From Flavobacterium okayamense (lineage in GTDB: Bacteria; Bacteroidota; Bacteroidia; Flavobacteriales; Flavobacteriaceae), in contig NZ_AP024749.1 in NCBI RefSeq assembly GCF_019702945.1, forward strand, positions 372,001 to 436,000: a DNA stretch of 64,000 nt, read 5' to 3'. The translations under genes were made by a program, and so were the position numbers. This document shows, one piece after another, positions 55,320-64,000 of this stretch. Numbering within the stretch: the stretch's first letter is position 1; each line of letters begins with the position of its first letter. The notes under the pieces are model-generated. The model saw only the letters and a program-made list of their open reading frames with translations, searched no databases and was not told the origin of the DNA.

Positions 55320-57332
55320 GTGAAAGTTTTTGCTTATCCTTTAATTCCTTTCACTATTTCTTTAAGTTTAGGGATTGTGTTTAATTATTATTTAAATCTC
55401 AATTTCTTAGTACTACTACTATTTTTACTATTTTTTCTTATTACATTAGGAATATTCTGGATTAAAGAAAAAAGAAGTTGGAAACCAACAATTAATTTTG
55501 GAATAATCACATATATCCTTGCTTTTAATATTGGAACAATAATTCAGCATTTAAATTATAATCCAAATTCCGATTATCACTATTCTAAAAGAATTAATTC
55601 GAGTAATTCACAAAGTGTAAAGGGTACAATACTATCCAATCTAAAGTCAACCGCAAAAAACACTAAACATTTAGTAGCCATTACTGAAGTAAATTCTGAA
55701 AAAGTTAATGGGAAAATATTGATTTACGTTAGAAAAAACAATCAAAAAGGATTGGTGCCTGGCGATGAAATTGCATTTATTTCTGAATTTCAAAACATCC
55801 CGAATACTTTTAACCCTTATCAATTTGATTATGCTACTTATTTAAAAAACCAGAATATTTTCCATCAAGTTTTCTTGAATAACAATGATTTTATTGTACT
55901 GCATCATCATGAAAATTGGAATTCATTTTGGTATTCGGTACAAAATAAATTAATAGATAGTTATGCGATTCATCACTTTGATTCAAAAACAAATGCAATA
56001 CTAAATTCGTTATTATTTGGACAAAGGAAACTATTAGACCAAGAAACGCTAGCAAAATATTCAAATGCAGGTATAATTCACATTTTAGCCATTTCAGGTC
56101 TACATGTCGGAATTATATATTTACTATTACTAACACTATTTAAACCCTTCCATAGAATTAAAAACGGAAAATTAATTGCTCTTATTTTAATTCTCATTTT
56201 CTTATGGAGTTTTGCTATCATAACAGGTTTATCGGCTTCAGTCACAAGATCCGTAACCATGTTTACAGTAATTGCCATCGGAAATTATTTAAATCGGAAT
56301 TCAAATATTTATAATACTATAGCTTTTTCCGCTTTACTATTACTACTCTTTAATCCTAATTTTATTTTTGACGTAGGTTTTCAAATGAGTTATGCAGCAG
56401 TTTTAGCAATAGTTTCTTTGAATCCAATATTTCATTATTTTCATTTTTCAAATTCGAAAATTATTAAATTCTTTATCGATTTATCACTAGTTTCAATTGC
56501 TGCGCAAATTGGTGTTTTACCTCTAAGTTTATTCTATTTTAATCAGTTTCCTGTTTTATTCTTGATAGCAAATATTGTAGTTATTCCATTAACAATACTT
56601 ATTTTATGGATAGGAATTACAACACTTATTCTTAACGTATTACTTCCTAAATTGTCTATTCTTTTTGGTGAAATTTTAGAATTTTTAATTTCAATCTTAA
56701 ACAATTATGCTGAATGGATTTCAAAATTTGAACTATTTATAATTCGCAATATTTCATTTAATGAAATTTTATGTTTACTAAGTTATTTTATCATAATTTC
56801 ATTCATCTTTTGGACTCATAAAAGAACCTTTAAAAACTTTAAAACGTTTTTACTTGGTATAATTTTCTTACAAGTAGGCTTTTTATTTACAAAACAAGAA
56901 TCTACTTTTAAAAATGAATTAATAGTTTACAATAGTCAGAAACCTATAATAAGCTTGAAATACAACAACTCCGTTTCATTTTATACTAATGATATTGAGT
57001 TTAATTCCAATACGATTAATCACTATAAAAGAGGAAGCTTTGGGGATGATTTTAATATTTCAAGTTTAGAAAACATTTATTTATTTAAAAACAATAAAAT
57101 TCTAATTATTGATAGTATTTACTATCCTATAATCGAAAAACCAACCCATTTAATAATTACCAATAATCCGAAAATTAATTTTGATAGAGTATTAGAAGAA
57201 ACACATCCTAAACAAGTAATTGTAGACAACAGTAACCCATATTACAAAGTTGAAAAATGGAAAGCTACTTGCGAGAAAAGAAAAATCCCTTTTCATGCAA
57301 CTGCTGAAAAGGGATTTTATAAGTTAAAGTAA
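55320..57332 (+). CDS. comEC: ComEC/Rec2-family membrane channel
   Basis: A 670-residue polytopic membrane protein; start GTG 55320. It has a DUF4131-like N-terminal region with about three helices and a soluble OB-like stretch (about 90-200), then the Competence domain (about 225-500) with LLFGQRKLLDQE, HILAISGLHVGIIY and ITGLSASVTRSVTMF. ComEC forms the inner-membrane channel for DNA uptake. The C-terminal 120 residues are where many ComEC carry a metallo-beta-lactamase domain; here I see none of the HxHxDH motif, so any such domain is degenerate. No other competence gene is nearby. Confidence 0.87.
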   Translation: MKVFAYPLIPFTISLSLGIVFNYYLNLNFLVLLLFLLFFLITLGIFWIKEKRSWKPTINFGIITYILAFNIGTIIQHLNYNPNSDYHYSKRINSSNSQSVKGTILSNLKSTAKNTKHLVAITEVNSEKVNGKILIYVRKNNQKGLVPGDEIAFISEFQNIPNTFNPYQFDYATYLKNQNIFHQVFLNNNDFIVLHHHENWNSFWYSVQNKLIDSYAIHHFDSKTNAILNSLLFGQRKLLDQETLAKYSNAGIIHILAISGLHVGIIYLLLLTLFKPFHRIKNGKLIALILILIFLWSFAIITGLSASVTRSVTMFTVIAIGNYLNRNSNIYNTIAFSALLLLLFNPNFIFDVGFQMSYAAVLAIVSLNPIFHYFHFSNSKIIKFFIDLSLVSIAAQIGVLPLSLFYFNQFPVLFLIANIVVIPLTILILWIGITTLILNVLLPKLSILFGEILEFLISILNNYAEWISKFELFIIRNISFNEILCLLSYFIIISFIFWTHKRTFKNFKTFLLGIIFLQVGFLFTKQESTFKNELIVYNSQKPIISLKYNNSVSFYTNDIEFNSNTINHYKRGSFGDDFNISSLENIYLFKNNKILIIDSIYYPIIEKPTHLIITNNPKINFDRVLEETHPKQVIVDNSNPYYKVEKWKATCEKRKIPFHATAEKGFYKLK

Positions 57333-57336
57333 AAAA

Positions 57337-57798
57337 TTACTTATTAAGTATCTTATTTGATTTAGATATCCAAACTTCAGGACCTCCACGTTCATAACCA
57401 ATATTTCCTAAAGCATCTAAATTTACTTTTTTACCTTCTTTTTGAACAGGATTAACAAACCATATTGTAGGATAACCCGTTACTCCGAACATTTGTTGCA
57501 TAGAATAGTTTTGGTTTCTTAATTCTTCGCTTTGCTGTGTTTTCCTAGGAAAATCCAATTCTACTAAAACAACATTATCATTTGCCCATTTAGCAAATTC
57601 AGGTTTATGAAAAACTTCTTTTTGTAAACGAATACACCATCCACACCAATCTGAACCTGTAAAAAACATCATTAAAGGTTTCTTTTGCTCTAATGCAATC
57701 TTAGCAGCATCAGATACATCAGTATGCCATTTTAATTCTTGAGCTTGTGACACAAAACTTGAAACAATTAAAACCGCAATAATTAAAAATCTCTTCAT
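57337..57798 (-). CDS. Exported thioredoxin-fold protein
   Basis: A 153-residue protein with a signal peptide (ends VSQAQ) and a thioredoxin fold. The redox motif is W51-C52-G-W-C55 in GSDWCGWCIRL, and the cis-Pro loop GYPTIWF is present. The WCGWC type belongs to the DUF255/thiol:disulfide group found in periplasmic Bacteroidetes proteins, where it reduces or isomerises disulfides; the direction of catalysis cannot be told from sequence. It is four bases from the convergent comEC end and 52 bases after a POT transporter gene in the same direction. Confidence 0.88.
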   Translation of the reverse strand: MKRFLIIAVLIVSSFVSQAQELKWHTDVSDAAKIALEQKKPLMMFFTGSDWCGWCIRLQKEVFHKPEFAKWANDNVVLVELDFPRKTQQSEELRNQNYSMQQMFGVTGYPTIWFVNPVQKEGKKVNLDALGNIGYERGGPEVWISKSNKILNK

Positions 57799-57850
57799 TA
57801 TATTTTATTTTTATTCAAAAGTAGACAAAAAGAATGCCATTTTTTGTAAC

Positions 57851-59662
57851 CTACTTAACACCATGCATTAGTTTCTTAATCACTGGAGTCATAATTACCG
57901 CAAAAATAGCCATTACTATAGACACTATAGTCAACATCCAAAAGAAGTAACTTAATCCGTGTTCGTTTGCAATTTTATCAATGTTTTCTCCAAATTTACC
58001 TGCGCCTTTCATACCGATAGCAACCGCTAAATACCAAACTCCAAACATAAAAGCAATCATTCTTGCTGGAACCAATTTTGATACATAAGATAAACCTACT
58101 GGTGAAATACATAATTCACCCATAGTATGGAACAAATACACTAAAATCAACCAAATCATACTTACAGAAGCAGTCTTTGCTCCAGGCTCAATACCTGTTG
58201 CACCTATAGCCACACATGCCATCCCTAATGCTAATAATCCCATACCAATACCGTATTTCATATTCGCATTTGGATTGTATTTACTTTCCCACCATTTTGA
58301 AAATAATGGTGCTAATGAAATAATAAATAAAGAATTTAAAGTTGAGAACCATGTTGCCGGAACCTCAGTAATAGGGCTAGTTACTTTTTCAATTTTTAAG
58401 AATTCTAAAGTTGAATCTGAAAGTGCTAAATAACCTGCAGAATAAAAATCTTTTAGTAACATCCAAATTGCAATTGCCCAAATAATTACAAAACTCGTTG
58501 ATAAAATGATATTTGCTACAGCGTAATTTTTAAAAGTTTGTTTGAACAACAAGTATAATACCCAAGTAATAATTGCTAATGGAACAACTGTAATTAATGA
58601 GTTTATAATTAAGAAGAATGTACTCCAATTCCCCTCAAGAACTCTATTTGTATAATCGCTGGCAAAAATGGTTAGCGAATTTGGTGATTGCTCAAAAATT
58701 GCCCAAAAGAAAATCGTTAAAAATGCAAAGAATGTAACAGCAATCATTTTTTCTCTTGTAATTTGAGAATAACGTAAAAGCCTAGAAATTAAAAGTCCAA
58801 TAAAAATTACTAATGCTGAAACAATAGCGATATTATTCCCATTTTCACCTAAAAATCCAAAAATATCAATTTCTCCATTTGAAATTTTTGAAGCAGGATC
58901 ATTCAAAATCCATAGTAATCCTAAAACAGAAGAAATACCGATTAAAACTAAATCGATTGTCGTAAAAGGGTTTCTTTTATCGGTATCACCAATTTCAGAT
59001 TTTGCTTTACTTTCTGCAGTTGGCTTTAATCCAATATCTCCGAAGATATTTTGGGACAACCAAAATTGTAACATACCGAAGAACATAAAAATACCAGCTA
59101 ATCCAAAGCCATATGTCCAACCCACTTTTTCACCTAAATAACCACATAATAAGATTCCGAAGAAAGCTCCTGCGTTTACACCCATGTAGAATAAAGTATA
59201 TGCTCCGTCTTTCTTTTCTGGTCTATCCTTATACATTTCAGAAATAATAGAAGTCATATTAGGCTTAAAAAATCCATTTCCAAAAACTAAAAGAACCAAA
59301 CCTAAATAGATTGAAAATTCAGTTTCTATTGCCATAGAGGCGTGACCTAAAGTCATTAAAACTGCTCCAACTACAACAGCCCATCTAAAACCAATTATTT
59401 TATCAGCAAAATAACCTCCTAACATAGTAGACAAGTACACTAACCCTACATATGAACCAAATAGAGCGGATGCATTTTCTCTAGTCCAACCCCAACCTGG
59501 CATTTCACCAAAGACTGAAGCTGTTAAGAATAATATTAAAAGAGCTCGCATTCCATAGAATGAAAAACGCTCCCACATTTCTGTAAAAAACAATACAAAT
59601 AAACCTGCTGGATGTCCTAAAACAGGGTTTTTAAAAAATTGATCTGTTGAATTTTGACTCAT
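57851..59662 (-). CDS. POT-family proton-coupled peptide transporter, copy 2
   Basis: A 603-residue member of the PTR2/POT major facilitator family, importing di- and tripeptides with protons. It has about 14 membrane helices and the signature EMWERFSFYGMRALLILF (ExxERFxYYG) in helix 1, with YTLFYMGVNAGAFFG and the LGELCISPVGLSYVSKL segment. It is larger than the other copy by about 80 residues, mainly through longer loops and inserted helices (about 230-330). It is transcribed away from the remnant of a third copy upstream. Confidence 0.95.
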   Translation of the reverse strand: MSQNSTDQFFKNPVLGHPAGLFVLFFTEMWERFSFYGMRALLILFLTASVFGEMPGWGWTRENASALFGSYVGLVYLSTMLGGYFADKIIGFRWAVVVGAVLMTLGHASMAIETEFSIYLGLVLLVFGNGFFKPNMTSIISEMYKDRPEKKDGAYTLFYMGVNAGAFFGILLCGYLGEKVGWTYGFGLAGIFMFFGMLQFWLSQNIFGDIGLKPTAESKAKSEIGDTDKRNPFTTIDLVLIGISSVLGLLWILNDPASKISNGEIDIFGFLGENGNNIAIVSALVIFIGLLISRLLRYSQITREKMIAVTFFAFLTIFFWAIFEQSPNSLTIFASDYTNRVLEGNWSTFFLIINSLITVVPLAIITWVLYLLFKQTFKNYAVANIILSTSFVIIWAIAIWMLLKDFYSAGYLALSDSTLEFLKIEKVTSPITEVPATWFSTLNSLFIISLAPLFSKWWESKYNPNANMKYGIGMGLLALGMACVAIGATGIEPGAKTASVSMIWLILVYLFHTMGELCISPVGLSYVSKLVPARMIAFMFGVWYLAVAIGMKGAGKFGENIDKIANEHGLSYFFWMLTIVSIVMAIFAVIMTPVIKKLMHGVK

Positions 59663-59667
59663 AATGA

Positions 59668-59757
59668 TTAATTATTTAGTTCTTTATCTACTCCTTGCAT
59701 TAATTTCTTTATAAAAGGCGAAAATACTAAAAGTAAAGCACCAAAACCAATATGAAA
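59668..59757 (-). pseudogene. C-terminal remnant of a third POT transporter
   Basis: The minus strand at 59757-59668 reads 29 codons ending in SPFIKKLMQGVDKELNN and a stop. This is the end of a POT protein: the intact copies end TPVIKKLMHGVK and VPLLKKLMKGIH. An in-frame stop (59758-59760) lies immediately upstream, so only this tail survives. It sits exactly between the two intact transporter genes and in the same orientation. A deletion or partial recombination of a former third tandem copy is the best explanation. Confidence 0.85.
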
Positions 59758-59785
59758 TTAATTTACAATTAAAATTTATTGATTT

Positions 59786-61354
59786 TTAATGAATTCCTTT
59801 CATAAGTTTTTTAAGCAATGGCACTAATAAAAGTAAAACTGCTGCACATCCTAAAACAACATAAACACCCCATTGAAGATAAACATCTACGTAAGGATTT
59901 ATTTGCTCAGACATTGAAGCATTTTCACCAATTTCACCAACGGTAATTAATTTTCCAATTTCGGTAGCTACTTTATTTCCTACCGAATAAGATAAAAACC
60001 AAACTCCCATTGTAAAACCTACTATATGAGATGGTGATAATTTTGTTATCATAGATAATCCCACTGGAGATAAACATAATTCTCCTAAAGTGTGAAATAG
60101 GTACATGAAAATAATCGCCCAAATAACAATTTTATCACCTGAGGCCATTGCTGATTTTGCACCTAATACAATAATTAAAAATCCTAAAGCTAAAAGAACT
60201 AATGAATACACAAACTTTAATGGTGTACTAGGTTCTAATTTTAGTTTGTTAAGTTTCATCCAAAGCCAAGCAAAAACTGGTGCAAAAATTACTATAAACA
60301 ATGCATTTAGAGCTTGAAATTGTGAAGCAGGAATTTCTGAACTACCAATAAATCTGTCCACAAATCTATCAGTAATTAAGGTTAATGAACCTCCTGCTTG
60401 CTCAAATAGAGCCCAAAACATTGCGTGGAATACAAACAATATTAAAACGACTAATAATCTTGAACCATTTTCGTATTTTGTGCTTAGATAAATCAAATAT
60501 GCTAAAACAACAACTGTAATTCCAGTTAATCCAACTTTAAAAACATCGTCGTAACTAAATAATATAGCCCATAATGGAACTGCAAGAAAACTCAATAATA
60601 CAATTATCTTATTAATACTAAGACCCGCAAAAACACTTTGTGTATCAAATTTATCATCAGGAACAAGTCCTTTATCTTCAAAATGTTTAAGATTTTTCCA
60701 AAAGACAATTAACCCAACAAACATCCCAATTCCGGCTAAACCAAATCCCCAATGCCAACCTACACTTTCTCCTAAATAACCACAAGTTAAAGCAGATAAA
60801 AATGCTCCTACATTAATACCCATGTAAAAAATATTATAGGCAGGATCTTTTCTAGGATCATCTTGCTCATAAAATTTACCTAAGAAACTTGAAATATTTG
60901 GTTTAAAATAACCTGTACCCACTACAATAAATGAAAGTGCAATAAAAAAGAAAAACTCATTAGTTTCTGCTACTAATCCTTGAGCAGCTAATACTATATG
61001 ACCTATACTAATTAATACTCCTCCTAATAAAATAGATTTTCTAAAGCCTAAAAATTTATCTGCCATCATCCCTCCAATAATAGGTCCGAGATAGATTGAA
61101 GCTGTATAAGTCCCATAAATGGCAAGAGATTTTACATCTGCCTCCCCGCTAGCTATTTGTTGAAAAACAACCTTAACCATATACAAAGTAAGTAACGCTC
61201 TCATTCCATAATAAGAAAAACGTTCCCACATTTCTGCAAAGAAACAAACAAAAAGTGCTCTTGGGTGTATTTTAACATTTGCTTTGATTACCATAGGTAT
61301 CCATATCAAGCAAAAAATCCATCCAAAAATTATTAGTCCTAATGAAAAATCCAT
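59786..61354 (-). CDS. POT-family proton-coupled peptide transporter, copy 1
   Basis: A 522-residue POT/PTR2 transporter with the helix-1 signature EMWERFSYYGMRALLTLYM, YNIFYMGINVGAFLSAL, the LFEQAGGSLTL segment and LGELCLSPVGLSMITKL. About 12-14 membrane helices. It lies 41 bases downstream of DPP IV in the same direction, so the peptidase and the importer can be made together: DPP IV releases dipeptides that this protein takes up. It has an extended hydrophobic N-terminal helix before the signature. Confidence 0.95.
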   Translation of the reverse strand: MDFSLGLIIFGWIFCLIWIPMVIKANVKIHPRALFVCFFAEMWERFSYYGMRALLTLYMVKVVFQQIASGEADVKSLAIYGTYTASIYLGPIIGGMMADKFLGFRKSILLGGVLISIGHIVLAAQGLVAETNEFFFFIALSFIVVGTGYFKPNISSFLGKFYEQDDPRKDPAYNIFYMGINVGAFLSALTCGYLGESVGWHWGFGLAGIGMFVGLIVFWKNLKHFEDKGLVPDDKFDTQSVFAGLSINKIIVLLSFLAVPLWAILFSYDDVFKVGLTGITVVVLAYLIYLSTKYENGSRLLVVLILFVFHAMFWALFEQAGGSLTLITDRFVDRFIGSSEIPASQFQALNALFIVIFAPVFAWLWMKLNKLKLEPSTPLKFVYSLVLLALGFLIIVLGAKSAMASGDKIVIWAIIFMYLFHTLGELCLSPVGLSMITKLSPSHIVGFTMGVWFLSYSVGNKVATEIGKLITVGEIGENASMSEQINPYVDVYLQWGVYVVLGCAAVLLLLVPLLKKLMKGIH

Positions 61355-61395
61355 ATTTAAAAAATTAAAAATTATGAAGGCTTAAATTGCCTATT

Positions 61396-63567
61396 TTATA
61401 AATTGTTTATGATAAAATTGGTCATTTTTGTATACAATTGAAGACGTGTTTTTCCACCATAAATTCCGTGGTTTTTATCAGGATAAATTGCCCAATCAAA
61501 TTGCTTGTTTGCTTGCACCAAAGCTTCAATCATTTTCATAGTGTTTTGAACATGTACGTTGTCATCAGCCGTTCCATGAACTAATAAAAAGTTTCCTTTT
61601 AATTTTTCAACATGGTTAATTGGCGAATTATTATCATAACCACTAGCGTTTTCTTGTGGTGTTTGCATGTATCTTTCAGTATAAATTGAATCGTAATATC
61701 TCCAACTTGTAACTGGCGCTACAGCAATTGCTGATTTGAAAACATCGGCTCCTTGAAAAATACAATTTGAAGCCATAAAGCCACCATAACTCCAACCAAA
61801 AATTCCAATTCTGTTGGCGTCAACATAATCGTATTTTGCTAAAACTTTTGCCGCATCAATTTGATCTTCGACTTCATATTTTCCTAATTCTTTATAGGTA
61901 CATTTTTTAAATTCAGCACCTTTAAAACCAGTCCCCCTTCCATCTACACAAGCTACAATATAACCTTTTTGTGTAAGCATTTTAAACCAATAATCGTCGT
62001 AACCATTCCAAGAATTATCTACTTGTTGCGAACCTGGTCCAGAATATTGATACATAAAAACAGGATATTTTTTTGTAGCATCAAAATCTACGGGTTTTAA
62101 AATCCAAGCGTTTAATTTATTTCCCTTTTCAGTTGTTAGTTCAAAAAATTCTTTATCTGGCAGATTGTAATTTTTTAGTTTTTGCTCCAATGGATCATTG
62201 TTAACGATTTCCTTAACTAAACCTCCGTTTTTTGCATTGCGTAATGTAAAGTTGGGCGCTTTTGTAGCACTTGAAAACGAATTAATGAAGTATTGAAAAT
62301 TTGGACTAAAAGTTCCTCGATTAGTTCCAGTTTCACTAGTTAAACGTTTTTTGTTTTTTCCGTTTAAACCGATACTGTAAACATCTCTATTTATCGAACC
62401 ATTTTCAACCGATTGGTAAAAAACAGTTTTCGATTTTTCATCGAAACCATAATAAGAAGTTACTTCCCAATTTCCTTTTGTTACTTGATTTTTTAATTTT
62501 CCATTCTTATCGTAATAATATATATGATTGAAACCATCTTTTTCTGAAGTCCAAATAAAACTATTGTCAGCTAAAAAAGTTAAATTATCGGTTACATCGA
62601 CATAAGCTTTATCTTTTTCGTTTAAAACCACTTTATATGTTGCCGAATTCCCATCAACAAAAAGTAAGTCTAAATTATTTTGATGGCGATTTAAAACTTG
62701 AGCACTTAATGTGTTAGCATCATTTGTCCATTCAATTCTGGCGATATAAAAATCATTATATTTTGACAAATCGACTTGCTTAGATTGTTTAGTATTTACA
62801 TCATAAATATGAAGAGAAACCTCAGCATTTTTCTCTCCAGCTTTAGGGTATTTAAATTTAACTTGTGTAGGATATAGGCCCTGATTATACATATCCATTG
62901 AAAATTCTGGAACTTGAGATTCATCAAAACGGATATAAGCAATTTTATTACCTAATTTGTTCCAATCGAATGCTCTTACAAAAGCAAATTCTTCTTCGTA
63001 AACCCAATCTGTAATACCATTTATAATTGCATTTTTCTTTCCATCATTTGTAATTTGCATATGCTTTTTTGAAGCAATATCATAAACAAACAAGTTATTT
63101 TGATAAGCATAAGCAATTTTTGACCCATCAGGTGAAAAAGTTGGCTCTTGAATTTGGTAATCAGCTATTTTAGTTAGCTTTTTTGATGCCATATCATACA
63201 AATAATAATCGGCTGTAAAAGAATGACGAAATATTTGTTCAGAATTATTAGCAATTAAAATTTGATTTTCTTTTTGATTAAAAGTATAAGAGTCTATTCC
63301 GCTCAATTCTGAAAAATCTTTTGAATCAACTAAAGTAGAAACTTTTTCTAAAGTAGCATAATCAAACAAATCGATTTGCATAGAGCGAGAAGCACGATCA
63401 AAATTTAAAACTGTATATTGATTAGTGTTTTTCATAGCATTTAACTCATCCATTCCTTGAGTTCTAAATGCTCCTGACCAAATTTCTTCTAATGTGATAC
63501 TTTTCTGAGCTTGAACAGAAAAAGTAATGAATAATAAAAATGAGAAGGTAATTTTTAATAATTTCAT
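61396..63567 (-). CDS. Dipeptidyl peptidase IV (S9B)
   Basis: A 723-residue periplasmic serine peptidase releasing X-Pro or X-Ala dipeptides from peptide N-termini. The signal peptide ends SVQAQ. The DPPIV_N beta-propeller covers about 90-450, and the alpha/beta-hydrolase domain about 490-723. Catalytic Ser593 is in GWSYGGF, Asp in HGTADDNVH, and His in KNHGIYGG; the Glu pair of the propeller, WVYEEEF, that binds the substrate amino terminus is present. Its association with two POT transporters downstream indicates a dipeptide scavenging pathway. It is divergent from the propeller sensor gene at 63774. Confidence 0.96.
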   Translation of the reverse strand: MKLLKITFSFLLFITFSVQAQKSITLEEIWSGAFRTQGMDELNAMKNTNQYTVLNFDRASRSMQIDLFDYATLEKVSTLVDSKDFSELSGIDSYTFNQKENQILIANNSEQIFRHSFTADYYLYDMASKKLTKIADYQIQEPTFSPDGSKIAYAYQNNLFVYDIASKKHMQITNDGKKNAIINGITDWVYEEEFAFVRAFDWNKLGNKIAYIRFDESQVPEFSMDMYNQGLYPTQVKFKYPKAGEKNAEVSLHIYDVNTKQSKQVDLSKYNDFYIARIEWTNDANTLSAQVLNRHQNNLDLLFVDGNSATYKVVLNEKDKAYVDVTDNLTFLADNSFIWTSEKDGFNHIYYYDKNGKLKNQVTKGNWEVTSYYGFDEKSKTVFYQSVENGSINRDVYSIGLNGKNKKRLTSETGTNRGTFSPNFQYFINSFSSATKAPNFTLRNAKNGGLVKEIVNNDPLEQKLKNYNLPDKEFFELTTEKGNKLNAWILKPVDFDATKKYPVFMYQYSGPGSQQVDNSWNGYDDYWFKMLTQKGYIVACVDGRGTGFKGAEFKKCTYKELGKYEVEDQIDAAKVLAKYDYVDANRIGIFGWSYGGFMASNCIFQGADVFKSAIAVAPVTSWRYYDSIYTERYMQTPQENASGYDNNSPINHVEKLKGNFLLVHGTADDNVHVQNTMKMIEALVQANKQFDWAIYPDKNHGIYGGKTRLQLYTKMTNFIINNL

Positions 63568-63773
63568 AATTTCTAAGTAAAAAAACCCCCAATTTTAGTG
63601 AAAAAATATGACACTTACACCATATTTTTTGTTAAAAGGCAATTTTTAATTCCCCTCCAAAAATTGTAAAACAAAAATTGATTTTAAAATAAATTTAATT
63701 TTACAATATAATTTAATTGATTTATCAACAACTTTTAGTAAATTCAAAGTCTTAAACTCATTATAATTTGTTT

Positions 63774-64000
63774 ATGCTGAAGAAATTACTGCTAGTCATT
63801 TTTTATTTCTTTACATCACAATTGGCATTTTGCCAAGTCTATGACTATGAGTTGTATAATCAAGAAAATGGATTGCCCTCATCTACAGTAACTTCAATTA
63901 TACAAGACAACAAAGGCTTAATCTGGATTGGTACAGCTGGTGCTGGTATTGTGAGTTATGATGGTGAAAAATTTAATACTTACAATAAATTTAAAGACTT
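63774..64000 (+). CDS. Two-component-regulator propeller sensor, N-terminal part
   Basis: The window ends inside this gene. The 75 visible codons encode a signal peptide (ends QLAFCQ) and the first propeller blade, with GLPSSTVTSIIQDNKGLIWIGTAGAG, as its parts SSTVTSIIQDNKGLIWIG show. This is the reg_prop pattern that also opens the kinase at 33107. The rest could be a LytS-type kinase, a hybrid sensor or a LuxR-type protein; nothing in view decides this. The 206-base gap upstream to dpp IV serves two divergent promoters; no TTCAG repeat pair is found there. Confidence 0.8.
   Translation, partial: MLKKLLLVIFYFFTSQLAFCQVYDYELYNQENGLPSSTVTSIIQDNKGLIWIGTAGAGIVSYDGEKFNTYNKFKD

Noticed and set aside
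63722..63770. A third copy of the TTCAG repeat operator before the propeller sensor at 63774
   Set aside because: Only a single TTCAA is present and nothing matches 21 bases away or 37 bases before the ATAATTTG box.

Overview
The window reads as a stretch of a low-GC Flavobacteriaceae chromosome, most likely Flavobacterium or a close relative. The support is gliding genes gldE and gldD beside mutY and ssb, three secreted proteins with type IX secretion (T9SS) C-terminal sorting regions, TAnnTTTG -7 promoter elements with TTG upstream (tRNA-Phe, tRNA-Leu, rplU, ssb, hup), almost no Shine-Dalgarno sequences, an L21 with a long C-terminal extension, and an alpha-2-macroglobulin/PBP1C pair. Coding density is very high. 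No gap between genes exceeds 300 bases; the largest (about 39379-39582 and 63568-63773) are described under features or findings. I see no insertion sequence, prophage, CRISPR array or integron.

Layout. 1-4178: cell-shape operon mreC (partial)-mreD-mrdA-rodA, convergent with a lipoprotein nuclease. 5016-5483: coiled-coil exported protein. 5536-13197 (minus): run of coaX, a beta-barrel protein, a TPR protein, lptC, a small membrane protein, a CNNM/CorC protein and a PpiD-like isomerase. 13318-13390: tRNA-Phe. 13476-15809: T9SS endonuclease I. 15859-19240 (minus): two-gene M16 peptidase. 19435-20393: rplU-rpmA. 20458-24600: EamA transporter, metal-binding lipoprotein, DUF3078 protein, dxs. 24639-33035: tadA, then alpha-2-macroglobulin and pbpC. 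33107-39378: LytS/LytTR-type two-component system followed by a LamG/beta-helix T9SS protein and a 29-residue membrane peptide. 39583-41727 (minus): RNase E/G, a 30-residue basic protein, HU. 41862-45251: mutY, ssb, gldE, gldD. 45304-45385: tRNA-Leu. 45500-50149: T9SS subtilase. 50228-52402: Prc protease. 52549-57332: surE, a membrane protein, lpxB, NlpC/P60, comEC. 57337-63567 (minus): peptide module of DPP IV and two POT transporters with the remnant of a third, plus a thioredoxin-like protein. 63774-end: start of a propeller sensor.

Themes are envelope building (MreCD/PBP2/RodA, PBP1C, LptC, LpxB, Prc, PpiD), secretion and gliding (GldD/E and T9SS cargo), and peptide scavenging (DPP IV plus POT). 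The most interesting non-coding signal is a matched pair of promoters in front of the histidine kinase gene and the beta-helix gene. Each carries TTCAG direct repeats exactly 21 bp apart, the second starting exactly 37 bp before the -7 element, and neither has a -33 TTG at the usual distance. I interpret this as the operator of the adjacent LytTR regulator, making an autoregulated circuit with a surface-protein target. The second strongest signal is a 29-codon remnant of a third POT transporter between the two intact ones.
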